Source of the DNA: Umbelopsis ramanniana AG
Taxonomy: Eukaryota > Mucoromycota > Umbelopsidomycetes > Umbelopsidales > Umbelopsidaceae
Assembly: GCF_025399195.1 (NCBI RefSeq)
Contig: NW_026252127.1
Span: 62,001 to 126,000, forward strand
DNA length: 64,000 nt
Reading direction: 5' to 3'
Shown here piece by piece: positions 45,201 through 57,766 of this stretch. How positions within the stretch are numbered: position 1 is the first letter of the stretch; each line of letters begins with the position of its first letter. Made by a program: the position numbers and the translations under genes. The notes under the pieces are model-generated. The model made no database searches. It saw only the letters and a program-made list of their open reading frames with translations, and was not told the origin of the DNA.

Positions 45201-47565
45201 CTGTTTGAAAAGAGGACAGTAAGCGACTTACTCCAACCCAAGTTTATAATAACACTATATATCGAAAATTTACCTCTTTGGTCTACCAGTCAATTTGAGC
45301 TTGCTGTTCATACCAAGACCGGCATACACTTCCTTGAGCGCATCAGGAGGCAACACGGTAAATGTGGGTGCAATCTGCTTCAGCGTTTGTGTTTCCAATC
45401 CAAACATAGAAAGTGTATTCTGAAGCTGTTCATTTTCGGCCAACAATACAATCTGCACCACGGTGTCGCGGTAGTCCTTGCCTAATGGATTGAAACGGCG
45501 GCCGAGGGGATCAATTTCAGCAGGTGACAACAAGTTATCATGGATAAGGCCACCCAAGAAGAAGAGAGAATTGGCCCACACCAATGGTACATTGTCATTA
45601 GCAACACGGGGTTGAGAATGAGGGTTCGCCTTTTCAGCATCAATCAAATCCTTGGGAACAAAGTACAATTCAGGGATCAGTTCAAGTCCCTCTCGTCGGT
45701 GGCTAGACATTTCTGCGGGTGATGATGTAGGAGAGAAAGACAGACGTCTGACAGGTGTTCCACCAGGTGTACATGCACCTCCGCTACCACTGAATGGAGT
45801 ATTAGGAGCATGTGTATGAACAGGACTGGTAGGCTCAGATAAGAACTGGGCAAAATCGTCCATAGAAGAGGAATGCACGATCAATGGTGCAAGCTTGTTA
45901 CGGTATTCGTCGACTTGGTCGTGATCACCATTGAACAGACCTTCCAAGATCAGGTATGTGAAAAAGAGGGGCCATTCAGATTCAACATCCTCAAACATCT
46001 GAAGTTCATGAGGCACATAATGAAGACGAGTAACATCTTCCAATGCATTTTGATGGCCATCACGCAAGAATCGTTTACATCCGTATTTTCCTCCCAATTT
46101 GGTGATGATCTCGTTACGAGTTTCTTGAACCAACTTTGGATCCGAAACAGCAAAGGCGGGGAAACCAATGACGGAGAGTAGAGCAGCATCGATTTCTTTT
46201 GAGTTTGATTCTCTTGGTAAGAAGCTGTGCAATGTGGTAGTATTTCGAGTCAATTCGTCAGGCAATGCATGAATCACGGAAGATGCTCCACCTCTGGCGC
46301 CAAACAGATTAACACCATTGATACACTGTAATGCGGCAACAGCCATACCGATGGACGATGAATTGAGTTCAGGTTGACCATGGTTGATCTTATTGCCTCT
46401 TTCCCAGATACCGTAGTCGGGAGTTCTATATGCGTCTGAAATTTTTTAAAACACAGACACAACAAACAATCAAGTCAGCAAATCAGTTACAGGACGCTCT
46501 GGAACCAAGCATCCACTTACTTTCGATGTAAAATACCAAGTTTTGTACAAAGTCCACTTCATCAAGAGTGTAGATGATTTGGAGTCCACTCGTGGTCATT
46601 TCGGCCAGAGCAAGCAAAAATATACTGGTGGCATCAATCTATGACGAGGAAGTTTCAGTCTCCCGATCTCGGCAGATAACGCGCCAGTCGTGTAATGGAA
46701 AGAAAGGGAACTAACCTGAAGATGACCCCATTCAAAGTCCCCTACAACAGTATCTCCAGTATTGGTATCGTACTTTGCGTGTAGAGAATGTTCTAATGAC
46801 TGAGTCTTCTTGAACTGTTCAACTTTAGGTGCTTGTCTCATCATTGCAAACAGCAAGCCACGCATCAGTTTGATGACGGAATGCTCAAGTTCGTCTGCAA
46901 GCCAACCAACGTGTTACAAGAAATTCCTGAAGCCGTCTATCCGCAATGTCAACTTACATTGTCTGCCACTGTCATCGTCGACTCTACGGTAAGCCAGCGC
47001 CAATCCGAACACGGCGTAAATGGAGTAGACGTTATCTCTGTTCCAGGATGTTCAACGTCAGTATGCTCCGGTTTACTCTATCTATGCGATCTTACACATG
47101 CAACTTTACGTACCTGACCCAAGCATCTGTATAGTTTCCATGGGTCTGCAATTGAAATAAAAAAAGTTCTTGTCAATACCATGTCCGTATCACCATCGTA
47201 TCGTATACCGATCTCCGCCACCATTGAAAGAGATTCAGGTCTCCGTCTTAAAACCAGGCCCAACCCAAACCCTCTCCCCCATCTAGATGCTCGCTGGTAT
47301 TCTTTTTTGGGAAATTATGCTAGCCTCCTCCACCTTCGCAACAATGATGGCATAATATCACTTTCAGATCAAATAGAAGAAAGGTCCACCCTAGACGCTA
47401 TCTCTAAGCCCATTACTGCCTTGTCTCGAGAATAATGCTTACCGTAATTGCAACTGAAGCTGGGATAAGTCCACTGGCAGGGTTTTGACGTGATATGATA
47501 GTAGTATCGATAGCTCGATAATAGTAGTCTAGACGACTTAAACATTCCTTTCTTGAGACAGACAT
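42207..47565 (-). CDS. Phosphorylase-kinase alpha/beta-like protein with ILEI/FAM3 domain
   Basis: A long multi-exon gene from ATG 47565 ([20 protein letters not shown]) to TAA 42207, roughly 1,400 residues. The N-terminal half is the GH15-like region of phosphorylase kinase regulatory subunits: [68 protein letters not shown] and [15 protein letters not shown]. Next come [14 protein letters not shown] and [16 protein letters not shown]. The segment encoded at about 43350-42975 is an ILEI/FAM3-type domain ([66 protein letters not shown]). The C-terminal phosphorylase-kinase domain follows ([21 protein letters not shown]). It ends VEDALK, without the C-terminal CAAX of animal alpha/beta subunits. 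In animals these subunits regulate glycogen breakdown; here the partner kinase is unknown, and Ser/Pro-rich inserts may be phosphorylated. Confidence 0.88.
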
Positions 47566-48495
47566 TCCAAGTACCAATTCAAGCCAGAGAGAAAAAAGTG
47601 AAAAGGAAAAGAAAAGTTGCAAGTTGTGAAAATGACAATGTCAACTTCACAGGCGCTCGTTATAAAGACGAGCAGGTTGGGACCTTTTTAACAACGCGAA
47701 AATCACTGCGATAGCGAGCTTCCAGCCTGCCTCAAAAATGATGTCACGATTTGTTCCTGTGCATTCGCTTTTCCCGACCCGACCGCTTCCGCTACCATCA
47801 AAACTTCATAATTTTTTAAAGTGGAAGCTTATCTTAATAAACAACACCCAGTTGACAGTGGTCATCCATGTTAGTCAGGCACTATTAAATACCTTTGTGT
47901 GTTTCCCCTTATTTAATTGTGGGAGGCAATCATGATTTTGATAGACTTCGGTAGATGTTCCAGTCGTGCACGCCACATTCCTTTCTTTGGTTGTTAGTTG
48001 AGTTGGATCATCGATAACTTTTTACAAGTCGTTTTTATGTGAGCAACACTGCGTGGGTAATTCTCACTTGATCAAAACAAACGTCGACCATTTCTAGAAA
48101 ATACCTGTCCCTTAACCCGAGCAGTGAGACATGATGTTGCTTGTCATTCGTTTTCAGCATGGGTTATGGACTTTGGACGTTACAGCGAATCTGCAATATG
48201 TATACCATTTTTTAAATCTGGAAAAATGATTTGGGTTGACGATGTTTTTAAACAGTGTTAATGGGATTCCTTATTTTATGCTGATAAAGCGCATGCTGAG
48301 GATCTGAATCGCGATATTGGGAAACGTAGACGCTGATGGAATTCACAGGGGGAATTTCCGGCATGAAATTGGGCTTCACTGTGAATCTGCCAGCTTCTGT
48401 AAATTTGCAGTCACGGCGCAACAAAACCGCACGCTCGGCACCACCATCCCTCCATTTCCAATTCTTCGCGTTGCCTATACTTTATCATCGCCATT
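47566..48495. other. Intergenic between divergent genes
   Basis: Promoter regions of the phosphorylase-kinase-like gene (minus) and Hikeshi (plus). The open frames at 47738-47935 and 48317-48542 have no supporting features. Confidence 0.5.
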
Positions 48496-49291
48496 ATGTT
48501 TGGATGCATCGTCGCTGGACGCTTGGTAAGGAAGCACTTTGATTTTTAATTGAATAGATCTTTTTTTCAAAGAAATATTAACCGGTCAACGCCGTTTCTC
48601 TAGGTGCAAACGAATTTGCAACAAGTTGATGTCAATAAATGGGTATTTGAACTCCCCGATGCGAACAACATAAATCATATTACTGTCTTCTTGCTCGGTA
48701 CGATACCTTTTGATGCAGGCTATGGTGCCACTGTGCATATCCTCTGGCCAAATAAAGACTGGAAGCTGCTTGGCTGGTAAGCGTAACAGAGATGTTTCGA
48801 TTTAACGGCATTTTTATATTTTCTAATACCACGTTTTTCTTTGCTGTTGCAGTTTAACGAATGAGAAACCAAGCTCTATATTCCGCGTAAAGCATATGGG
48901 CAATAATGGAAACGCCAATAACGCTCAACCAGCGGACCAACAACCCATGATATCAGCAACATTGGGCATCTCCATCGAACCTTTGCATGTCATTCAGAGC
49001 CAATTGGCCTCCCTACCACCCAGCGGCGACGCCAATCAATCCACCGCACTGATCAAACCTGGGGTGAGCAATCTCTCGGAGGCTGGATTCATTGCCTCCA
49101 GAATTCTTGAACATCTCTATAATTATGTGACATCTTTCGCCACTAATAACTTGCCTATGGGCGCCATCCCCCTCTCGTCGGTGGCCGACAATGGTTATTT
49201 GCCCATGAAAGCCTTCCAGACTTGGTATGAGAACCTTGGAAAGAAAATCACCAACAATCCAAATTATTTACTAAAAGGCGATGAGATCTAG
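48496..49291 (+). CDS. OPI10: Hikeshi/OPI10 homologue
   Basis: Three exons (48496-48525, 48604-48776, 48853-49291) close in phase to 213 residues, the usual family length. It starts MFGCIVAGRLVQTNLQQVDV and carries INHITVFLLGTIPFDAGYG, KLLGCLTNEKPSSIFRVK and the C-terminal FQTWYENLGKKITNNPNYL. Hikeshi imports Hsp70 into the nucleus during heat stress; yeast OPI10 was found through inositol excretion phenotypes. The FG-binding N-terminal domain and C-terminal domain are both complete. Exon 1 encodes only ten residues. Family assignment is firm. Confidence 0.95.
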
Positions 49292-49696
49292 ACAGCTGAG
49301 CCTTTGGGTAGGAAATAGATGTGTACATTTTGCTATTAGCGCCTTAATCTATTTTCCGTCCACGATGGTAATAATTAACAATGACAGTAATAATCAAACT
49401 TGCCAAGTAAAACAACCGTTTGTTTACCAATGGAAAATTGCATATTTTTATAGATAGCAGGAACACATCTGCTAGCGGGCAGAATTGGTCATTTAAGCTA
49501 TATTAAGCGAACTTTTCCTTTCTATGTTACTTGAGGCCAGAATTAAGAGTGGGCTCATTTATTTTTTTTTTATAAATTTTTGTGGTATCAAACAAAATGT
49601 TGAGCAAGCAGAGAAAAAACGTAAAAGAGAATCAATTTAGAAAGGAGGAGGGAGCGAAAAATGCGTGTATGTTGGAAATTTGCGAAATTCTATTAC
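49292..49696. other. 3' flanks of convergent genes
   Basis: AT-rich spacer with T-runs between Hikeshi (plus) and UDP-glucose dehydrogenase (minus). No gene was seen. Confidence 0.5.
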
Positions 49697-51387
49697 TTAT
49701 GCTGTACCAGCAAGCTCGTTCTTTCCGATGACGGACACCTTGAAACCGATCTGGCGAAGCTTAGCGGCATCCAAAATCAAACGACCATCGAACAAGAAAG
49801 CGGGCTTGTGCATGTTATCGTAAATCTTTTGGTAGTCCAAAGCAGTATCCTTGAACTCATCCCACTCGGTAACCAAGACAACAGCATCAGCATCGTGGCA
49901 AGCTTCGTATGCGCTGGCGCAGATGGTAACGTGCTTCTCAACCTCCTTGCGGTTGTCAACAATACCGGGCTCACTCAAGTCTCTGAAGATTTGTTCGTGA
50001 TCGACCTTGGGGTCATAGACAGCAACACGAGCGTGTTCTTGGATGAAATCCTTGATCAAAGTGATGGCAGCAGCCTCACGGGTATCACCGGTGTCCTTCT
50101 TGAAAGCAAAGCCAAGGACAGCGATTTTCTTGTTCGTGATGGTGTTGAACAAGGTGGAAATGATGTGGCGAACGAATCGCTTCTTTTGATATTCGTTCAT
50201 GATGACAACCTGCTTCCAGTAAGCAGCAACCTCGGGAAGGTGGAGTTGTTCGGAAAGGTACACAAGGTTAAGGATATCCTTTTGGAAGCAAGAACCACCG
50301 AAACCAACAGATGCCTTCAAGAACTTGGATCCGATACGGCTATCGCGACCGCAGGCATAAGCAACCTCATCGACATCAGCACCAGTGGCTTCGCAGATGG
50401 CAGAGAGGGCGTTAATGGAGGAGATACGTTGGGCAAGGAGAGCATTAGCAGCCTGCAAGGAAAATATAATATTAGTCCACGTCACACCACCCTGAATGTA
50501 TAATCTAAGAGAAACTTACAAGCTTGGAGAGCTCAGAAGACCACAAGTTGGTAGTGATGACACGGTCAGCTGGAACCCAGTGAGTGTAAACTTCAGCAAG
50601 AGCCTTTTGTGCAGCAATACCTTCGGGAGTTTGAAGAGCACCGATCAAAACACGATCGGGGTTCAACAAATCCTTAATGGCGGTACCCTCTGCCAAGAAT
50701 TCGGGGTTGGAACAGATATCGAAGTGAATTCCAGGAGTAGAGTTGGCCTCCAAAATAGTGCGCATGCTCTGGGCAGTACGGCAAGGAACAGTAGACTTCT
50801 CGACAACAATCTTGGAGCTCTTTGCAACTTCGGCAATACGGCGAGTGGCACCTTCAACATAGCTGATAATAGCACAATCACAACACCAAATCAGTAAAAC
50901 AAGCCTCACCAACCTAGAACACCACCACGGACTCCACCACATAAATTTTTGTTACTAAAAAAAGATGGGCTCAACTTACGCAAGATCAGCAGCCATACCA
51001 GCACCCATTCCAGACTTCTTGGTGGGAGTGTTGACCGAGACAAAGATGAGATCAGCCTCTTGAATGGCGCCATCAACGTCAGTGGTGAAGAACAAGTTCT
51101 TTCCTCGACGTTCAAAGACAATCTCATCCAAACCGGGCTCATAGATGGGGAGGTTATCGGAATTCCAAGCATCAATACGAGCTTGGTTCAAATCGACGAT
51201 GGTGACCTTGATGTCGTGGCACTTGTAGGCAATGACGGAACAAGTGGGGCCACCTGAAAAAAGATGAGACCAAAAAAAAAAGTTTACAAGATTAGATCAG
51301 GCATGGTGATCTGATATCCGAGTGAAGGTTAGGTATGAACGTACCGACGTAGCCAGCGCCAATACAGCAGATGTTTCTAACAGGCAT
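49697..51387 (-). CDS. UDP-glucose 6-dehydrogenase
   Basis: Oxidises UDP-glucose to UDP-glucuronate with two NAD+. Four exons (51387-51345, 51253-50980, 50862-50520, 50452-49697) close in phase to 471 residues, the eukaryotic length. The NAD loop GAGYVGG spans intron 1. Other landmarks are [42 protein letters not shown], the active-site segment [20 protein letters not shown] with catalytic Cys, and [12 protein letters not shown]. In Mucoromycota UDP-glucuronate feeds the glucuronan polymers of the wall and sporangia, which fits the inferred host. Codon use is C-biased, suggesting high expression. The third-position bias leaves a long false open frame on the opposite strand. Confidence 0.97.
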
Positions 51388-54179
51388 GATGGAGATGAAA
51401 GGGGGAGATGACAAGGAGCGGACAGAGAAAGAAGTTGTTATCAAAGAAAGTGACCCGGTTGGATCTTCCAAAAAAAACATTAAATTCAGTGCGTTAAAGG
51501 TAGTGGGTCCTGAAGTTCTTTTTCATTGGCTATAGTAGTAGTACAATCTTTTCCCCGTTTTCCGCTTCCGCCATGGTGATCCCAAAATAATTGTTTGCTT
51601 CATTGAACTGAACGTTGGGGCCTCTGCTAATATGTCTGCAACTTGTTAGCTATTGAGCCACCGTTCCGTGGTGATCCCTTACAAATCACTGGAAATCCCG
51701 GTTTTTGCTCAGTATCCTGTCCGGTTCCTTCAGATAATTTGTTTCACTTCCTTAAGGACCGCGCCAATCGATAGTATACACCATTCATTTAGTCTGAACG
51801 GAACATATTTCGGGTTAATCTTCAGGCTCGAAAGACTATTTTCATACACTGGGCATTATTTCATCAATGCACTTCTGATCATCATCAATACTCAAACCTT
51901 CATGTAGTCCGGGCCCTCGATCGCTATCATCCCAAGTGGCGGTGATGATTCAGATAGGCTTTCGTTTGCAGCATGGGGTATAACCAGAAGAGTGGAGGTC
52001 CGATCGTGAGCACAACACTTTTGAGGGAACCACAGAACGAGGCAGTTAGTAACATCGACTTGCATCATTACGCATTCCTCGGCTGCCTGTCAACCCTTTA
52101 TGCCACTCACATCATAAGTTTGAGATCATTCGTTAATAATGTCATAGACTTTTTTCTGTATGCCGCATTAAATCTGGCTCCTTGAATGACTATGTAGGGA
52201 ATCGCTTGGACCTGGTCGTAAACAAGTTCTCAGTAACGTGGAACACAGCAGTACAAGTGTAAGTCAGCCTAATTTCGTTACACAAATATGCAATTTATTG
52301 GGCATAGACCTGATAGTTGAAGAAGAACGTTCTAAAAGCTGATTAGTGATGACAGCCTTTTCGTTTTTCGATCATATCTCTAAGTAGTCAATATACAAAC
52401 CGTATCCTTTCCTTCTTACGTATAGGACGCAACTCTCGACATGATTCTATTCCCACATAACTTGAAAATATGCAACCTTTCATCGCAACGGGCGGAGACA
52501 TATGGATGACATCCTAAAATTGTTCCTGATTCATTCGCTGAGTTTACGCTGCCTCTTAATTACGCCTCTCGGTTCCAATTTCTTCCACCCTCGCTATATC
52601 ACGCTTCAACTGACCGAGCACCCCTGACCGTTTGCTCCATGCATTAACGGTAACCATGATAAGCACGTCAACTATCGTTTTGCCAGTAGACACTTTCAAA
52701 CACATGAGCTCGTCGAAAAATCGATGGCTGTGAGGATTACTTTTTATGACATGGCTTTTTGTCTTCATGTTCACGACATCAAGTTTTTTATTTTTTGGAG
52801 CGTTTGGTCCACCTTGTTCAATTTTAACTTAATCTTTTACCATTCGTCTGTATTTGGACAAATTACTAAGAGCACCTTACTAAGTCTTACTAACTTACCA
52901 TTAATATACTATACGATACATCCCCGCACGTACTTGTAAATTCACACATTGTATTTCTCTTCATGCATGCAACGTTCCTATGTCGGGCGAATGATTGCAT
53001 GTCCGCTATGTCATCCTGGTATTGCAAATCTCAAAAATTCTTGAGCAGCTCAAAAGGATGTACGTCAAAGCCAGATAATAGAATGACTTCTCTTTTTAAA
53101 TAACTGAGCAACTGCTAACGCTGTAAAAGATGGAAAAAAATCTTGTGCAGAAAGAATTGGTATTCATCTGAGATATACATTTTGCGACAAAGTGCAATCC
53201 GTACAAACTAGATCGTACGGCTGGTCATATAGGTGGATAGCATGCGTAACCCGAAGGAAATAGATTATACCTGACTTTTCCGGATGCGATACAAGTAGAG
53301 AAATTAACTGTTCAATTTGGCTCACAAGCGTTTTTTTACTTTTGATTTCTTAAGAGATGTTATTTGGAGGTTGTGGTGGGGCTCAGCGCAGCCGCAGTCT
53401 TCACGCCACTTGTACAATCATCCAATGTTGAATAGTCCACTTTTTTTGAAATCAAAATGGCCGGCCATGGCGAGCAATGTCCTTTTTTAATCCTGCCATC
53501 CCAATATTTTATGTCTATAGCAGGTATACTTAGACAGTTGTCATAGTCCATTTGGCTGTAGTACTCGCGGAAATTGTCTGCAACTACAACACAAAATTCT
53601 CTTTCTTGAAGAAAATGAACTCGGAATATGACCTATTAAGCAGCAAATCACAAGGGATAAGACAGTCATCCGAGGTGTGGTCGTCGGTTCAATATCGTCT
53701 TTGAGAGCACAAACAACTTCAGCTAAGCTGCGTATAACCAACAATACTCAAAAGTGAAGTATACGCGGATTTACAAAATATTATAAACGTCGTTGACGAT
53801 TGGAAACGAGATCATGATAATTTTGATCCCTTTTCATATCATCTTGGAACTAACACAGGTACAGACCAGTAATCAAGTCATGAGTGACAAAAAAATGAGT
53901 ATGACGATGGCTTCAACTTTCTGATTTCACATAAATAACGACATGCTCACACAACAAGATAATCGTAATGAGCGATTAATACATTTAGGCCACTGCAATA
54001 CCTACAAATTGGATTGCAAATGACAAGACACTGAATATATGACAAGCATGTGCGTATCTTGTGGTGGAGTGTTGCGCAAATCTATGGGACATATAAACGA
54101 ATTCCATGTACCTCTGATCTATCAAATATTTGTCAGTAACATATCTTCTGGCTTCATATCTGATACGTTTACCCTCATT
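51388..54179. other. Intergenic interval of 2.8 kb
   Basis: Promoter of UDP-glucose dehydrogenase at the left and of member B of the two-helix family at the right. Open frames at 52556-52774 and 53360-53551 (both minus, 63-72 codons) have no recognisable features. No RNA gene or clear repeat was seen. For member B, an ATG at 54039 is in frame and would add 47 residues. Confidence 0.4.
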
Positions 54180-54941
54180 ATGAAGTTCCTCGTCAAGATA
54201 CGTGATTCGTTCTATACCATTTCTCTTTGCGCCTTCGTAGGCATCGTCTATCTCGGTTTAATGACAACTGCTTGCTACTTCATATATACGATGTCCAAGA
54301 CTATTGATGCTAATCTTCATAACGCCGTGACGAACTGTACCATATTGGACCCAGCAACCTATAGTAGGAGCAAGGGCATTTACGTTAACTACACTATACC
54401 AGGAAGCAGCTTCAACTATACGCAGTACTTGCATAATACTGACGATAGCAAACAGTATTTTATTGGCCATATAATCCCATGCTTCTATGCGTTAAATGAC
54501 CATACATATATCATGGCCGAAAATGATATCAATATCGAACCCATCAGAAATGGCCTAATCGTGGTTTGCATTGGGGCCCTTATACTTGTTCTCATATTTG
54601 TATGCTTACTAGTTGCGGCTGTCGTTTTTGTTGTACATCTATTCAAGATCGAACTAAAAAGCGCAGCTCGTACAATCAATGAGCAAGTGACCAGGATTAC
54701 TTCGCAGCTCAGACGAAAACTTGTTACTCAACACCTAAATGAAAATACAATAGCCAAGGCATCTACCGGGCACTCCCTGAGCAACTATACCAATATGTTG
54801 TTGGTATCTTGCAAAATGGGGATTAAAGCCACCAGATCGTGGATGAAAACTACATTTGCTCAGAAAAGATCAAAAAGTTCTCAATTCAAATACAGTTACG
54901 ATGTTAAGGAGACAGGTCATCATAATTCGCAAACTGGTTGA
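54180..54941 (+). CDS. Two-helix NCT/CFY glycoprotein, member B
   Basis: Intronless, 253 residues if started at ATG 54180 (MKFLVKIRDSFYTISLCAFV). An upstream in-frame ATG at 54039 is possible, but paralogues start next to helix 1. Helix 1 is about 13-38. The ectodomain has NLHNAVTNCTILDP, YVNYTIPGSSFNYTQ, LHNTDDS and HIIPCFYALNDHTYIMAEND. Helix 2 is about 126-152. The cytoplasmic tail is basic and carries a degenerate copy of the W-M/L-K module (RSWMKTTFAQKRS). Several N-x-T sequons lie in the ectodomain. It is the first of five same-strand paralogues. The function is not known. Confidence 0.8.
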   Translation: MKFLVKIRDSFYTISLCAFVGIVYLGLMTTACYFIYTMSKTIDANLHNAVTNCTILDPATYSRSKGIYVNYTIPGSSFNYTQYLHNTDDSKQYFIGHIIPCFYALNDHTYIMAENDINIEPIRNGLIVVCIGALILVLIFVCLLVAAVVFVVHLFKIELKSAARTINEQVTRITSQLRRKLVTQHLNENTIAKASTGHSLSNYTNMLLVSCKMGIKATRSWMKTTFAQKRSKSSQFKYSYDVKETGHHNSQTG

Positions 54942-55943
54942 GACTATTGCTTCAAGTCGACAGAAACAATATCTCCCTGTTCAAATAATCCATCTCACGG
55001 CGATCAAGCTTGATATCGTTTAGATATCGAAGTTTCGTCTGCTTTTTTCATTCGAGCCATGTTTTAATGAATTTTATAAAGCCTTGCTTTTGGCCTACCC
55101 AGACAAATAGAGCTTATTGGCATTTTTCATTGAGGTGCTAGTTAAATGTACAGGCGTCTTATAGGATGTATTTCTTCAACATTTTCCAAAGCTTTTTTTA
55201 CGCCTTTTGTGATATTCTTACTTTGATAAAATTTGCGCCATTGCTTGTTCCTAGAAAATAGGAGATAAACGCATGTAATGGAAATGGTAATTTTGCCTTA
55301 CAAAGCGAAGCGCTTTTTCCATTAGTTTCAACACACTTCTCGCGCAGATGCGCCAGGATTAACAGACAGTTTATTTATAGAGAAAGTGTTATCGACCATT
55401 GAATTCAGTGTCGTACTTCTTTCCATCAGTGCCAAACGTATCCTTGGAAGTTTCAGCCAAATTGCTGCGCTGTTTGGCGTAGACCGTAACACAGACAACG
55501 TCTTGACGCCACGCTCTACCTTAGGCAGTGTATTTTTTTTTTTTAGATTCTTAAAGTTATAGGATTAATTTTAGGCACACTACACAATTTTCATTATTGG
55601 AATGTCTATGTCAATGCCATACCAATGTAATTTCAACGCAATGTAAGCCAACCAAATACTCTAGCTGTACCGTACTACTAGCACATTGACAGGGATACTT
55701 TAAATTTTCCATATACAGTTGGTAGGAGCTTGGACTCACTACCGTTTGTGGTAATATCTGGGGCATGCGACATTTAGTCCAATATCAAGTGGAAACACAT
55801 TAGCTAGACTCGCAGCCATACGGAACGCTGCGCAAACTAACGGTCTTGTAAGTGAGTGGACGACAATATGTCCACATATATATTATTTAACGATAGCTAC
55901 TCTTTCTCTCCCTATTCTTATCTCGTATGCTGTAACCTTTACC
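54942..55943. other. Spacer between members B and C, with a coding-like relic
   Basis: About 1 kb. A 44-codon minus-strand stretch (55520-55389) reads like protein, including VYAKQRSNLAETSKDTFGTD, and ends in TAA, but has no ATG or partner exon I can identify. A T-run lies at about 55530. The right end is member C's promoter. Confidence 0.4.
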
Positions 55944-56837
55944 ATGTGTCATTCGAGTAAGCGGTTGAGACGTTTAGTTAGAGTGATTGTCTAACACCTT
56001 CTTATTCATCTTCTTGCAGAATTACTTTTCATTATTTTCTTTTTAGCATGGTCAGCAGTCATGGTATGGCTCCTGTACGGCGCCGCCCAAAGTATGGATG
56101 CAAATCTACATAACGCTCCTAGTAATTGTACTATAGTAGACACAACTGTCAACTCTGATGGTGATTCAGTTGTATACGTCAGCTACATTATTCCAGGAGA
56201 ACACATCAATCGCACTAACATCCTACATAATACGGATGACAGTGGAGCATATCAAGTCAATGAAACAATCCCATGTTTCTACGCCTTGCACGATTATTCG
56301 TACGTCATGGAAACCGTTCATGCTAATGACACAGGTGATGTTATTTTCTTGATCTTTACGATCATCATGTGCATTCCATTCGCTGCTGGAGTCCTCGCAA
56401 TCATTTTTGGAGCCGTTTATCATACTGGAAGAGGAGCATTGGTTGTATTGAAAGGCTTCTTTCAAGTCATTAGCGAAACTGCAACAAAAGTTTTAACAAT
56501 GTTGAAGACAAAGCAGGAAAAAGCTCACAACGAATGCGATACTTCAGCATCAGACAGGTTGAAAAGAAACTCAATTTTCAGCTATTTTATAATTCCAGTA
56601 AAAAATAGCAAATTAGCCTTTGGAAACATCGTTTCTTGGCTCAAGGCAAGATTTGCATGGAATAGGCTTAATACATCGCAACAACAAGATGTATACTCTT
56701 TAGAGGACCAAGAGACTTTTACCACGCGAACTAGCTCCGACTTTAGTTTTAGATCTACCAAGAAGCTCCTTTCGTATTCAAAGAGCCTTCGAAGAGACAT
56801 ATCGGATCAGAATAGCATAAAAACAAACTCACTTTAA
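55944..56837 (+). CDS. Two-helix NCT/CFY glycoprotein, member C
   Basis: Two exons: 55944-55956 (ATG plus three codons and one base, GTAAGC donor) and 56020-56837, giving 276 residues. The splice is inferred because the frame in exon 2 is open upstream of its first ATG (56061) and the joined start MCHSKLLFIIFFLAWSAVMV restores a full helix 1. The ectodomain has NLHNAPSNCTIVDT, YVSYIIPGEHINRT, LHNTDDSG and ETIPCFYALHDYSYVMET. Helix 2 is near 135-160. The tail has YFIIPVKNSKLAFGN followed by SWLKARFAWNR, then an acidic and Ser-rich end. It is closest in motif spelling to member B. It is the only member with a visible intron. Confidence 0.78.
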
Positions 56838-57766
56838 ACACTTGTACATAACCGTTGAATTTCTCTATATAATATATCATGAATATTGGACTGAGGTTCA
56901 GTTAAATACTAGGTACTGAGTTGAAACTTTGTTGCTTCCTTATGATGTTATAGCTACGATGATGAAGTCAATGCTGACATACTTCGCACTTGAAATTTAT
57001 GAGCATGCTTCCCGTTCCTGACTGTTCCTGAACTATTGGCGACGCTGTTATATATGAAAAGTATCTCAAAAGTTCTTAACCTAATTTCATTTCAATTAAT
57101 GATTCAAGTTGGACCTACATAATATGAGTAACATGTTGGCAAAAATTTGGTCGAGGAATTGCCTTAAGAAAAGGTCATTTCGAGGTAAGCTAAGCAACTG
57201 TATCTGATGACCTTTAGCGCTTAAAGTGGTGAAAGCCATCCTCTTCTCATTGCGCAGAGAGTCGTGTGATTTTCCGTTTGTCAAAAGGACACTGGGGTTA
57301 CTTATTGTGGGGAACTGAAGTTCTCTGCGTCGTTACACCTTAGATTGGACCATCTATTTTAATTGTGGCTCAGCCAAGTTCAGCTCCATTCCACCTGTCT
57401 GCAACAGGCAAAGCGGTCTTTGATCTCTTCAGCATTCGAGGAATCTCCCGTCGTGCATCATTTATGCGCTCAATCCTGAAATTCTTTTATACTAATGGTA
57501 ACAAAAACTTCAAGTTGACAAAGCAGCCTAATAACGACGTGGCACGCACTTTGCACGAAAGAGCATTATTTTTGCCTTTTTAGGCCAATACTGGACATGA
57601 GCCGATGATTTGCCATACAATTGGATCTTCGAAATATTGAGCACTTCACCTCAGTGAACTGCGTAAATCCGCAGTACAAAGAAACCTATATCTTGCTTAC
57701 ATGCCAAAGGTGGATTGTTGACGATTCCAATTTCCAAACACCGGTCTTCTGCTTCCAATCCATATC
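56838..57766. other. Spacer between members C and D
   Basis: 0.9 kb. A 72-codon plus-strand frame (57365-57583) lacks an early ATG (first at about 57464) and shows no family motif. Otherwise promoter-like, AT-rich DNA. Confidence 0.4.

Noticed and set aside
49661-50503. 280-codon plus-strand frame
   Set aside because: It is the antisense of the UDP-glucose dehydrogenase exon. Strong third-position codon bias on the minus strand keeps the opposite frame open, and the real product is obvious.
53360-53551. 63-codon minus-strand frame starting at an ATG
   Set aside because: No domain, codon bias or neighbouring exon; a frame this length is expected by chance in 2.8 kb of spacer.
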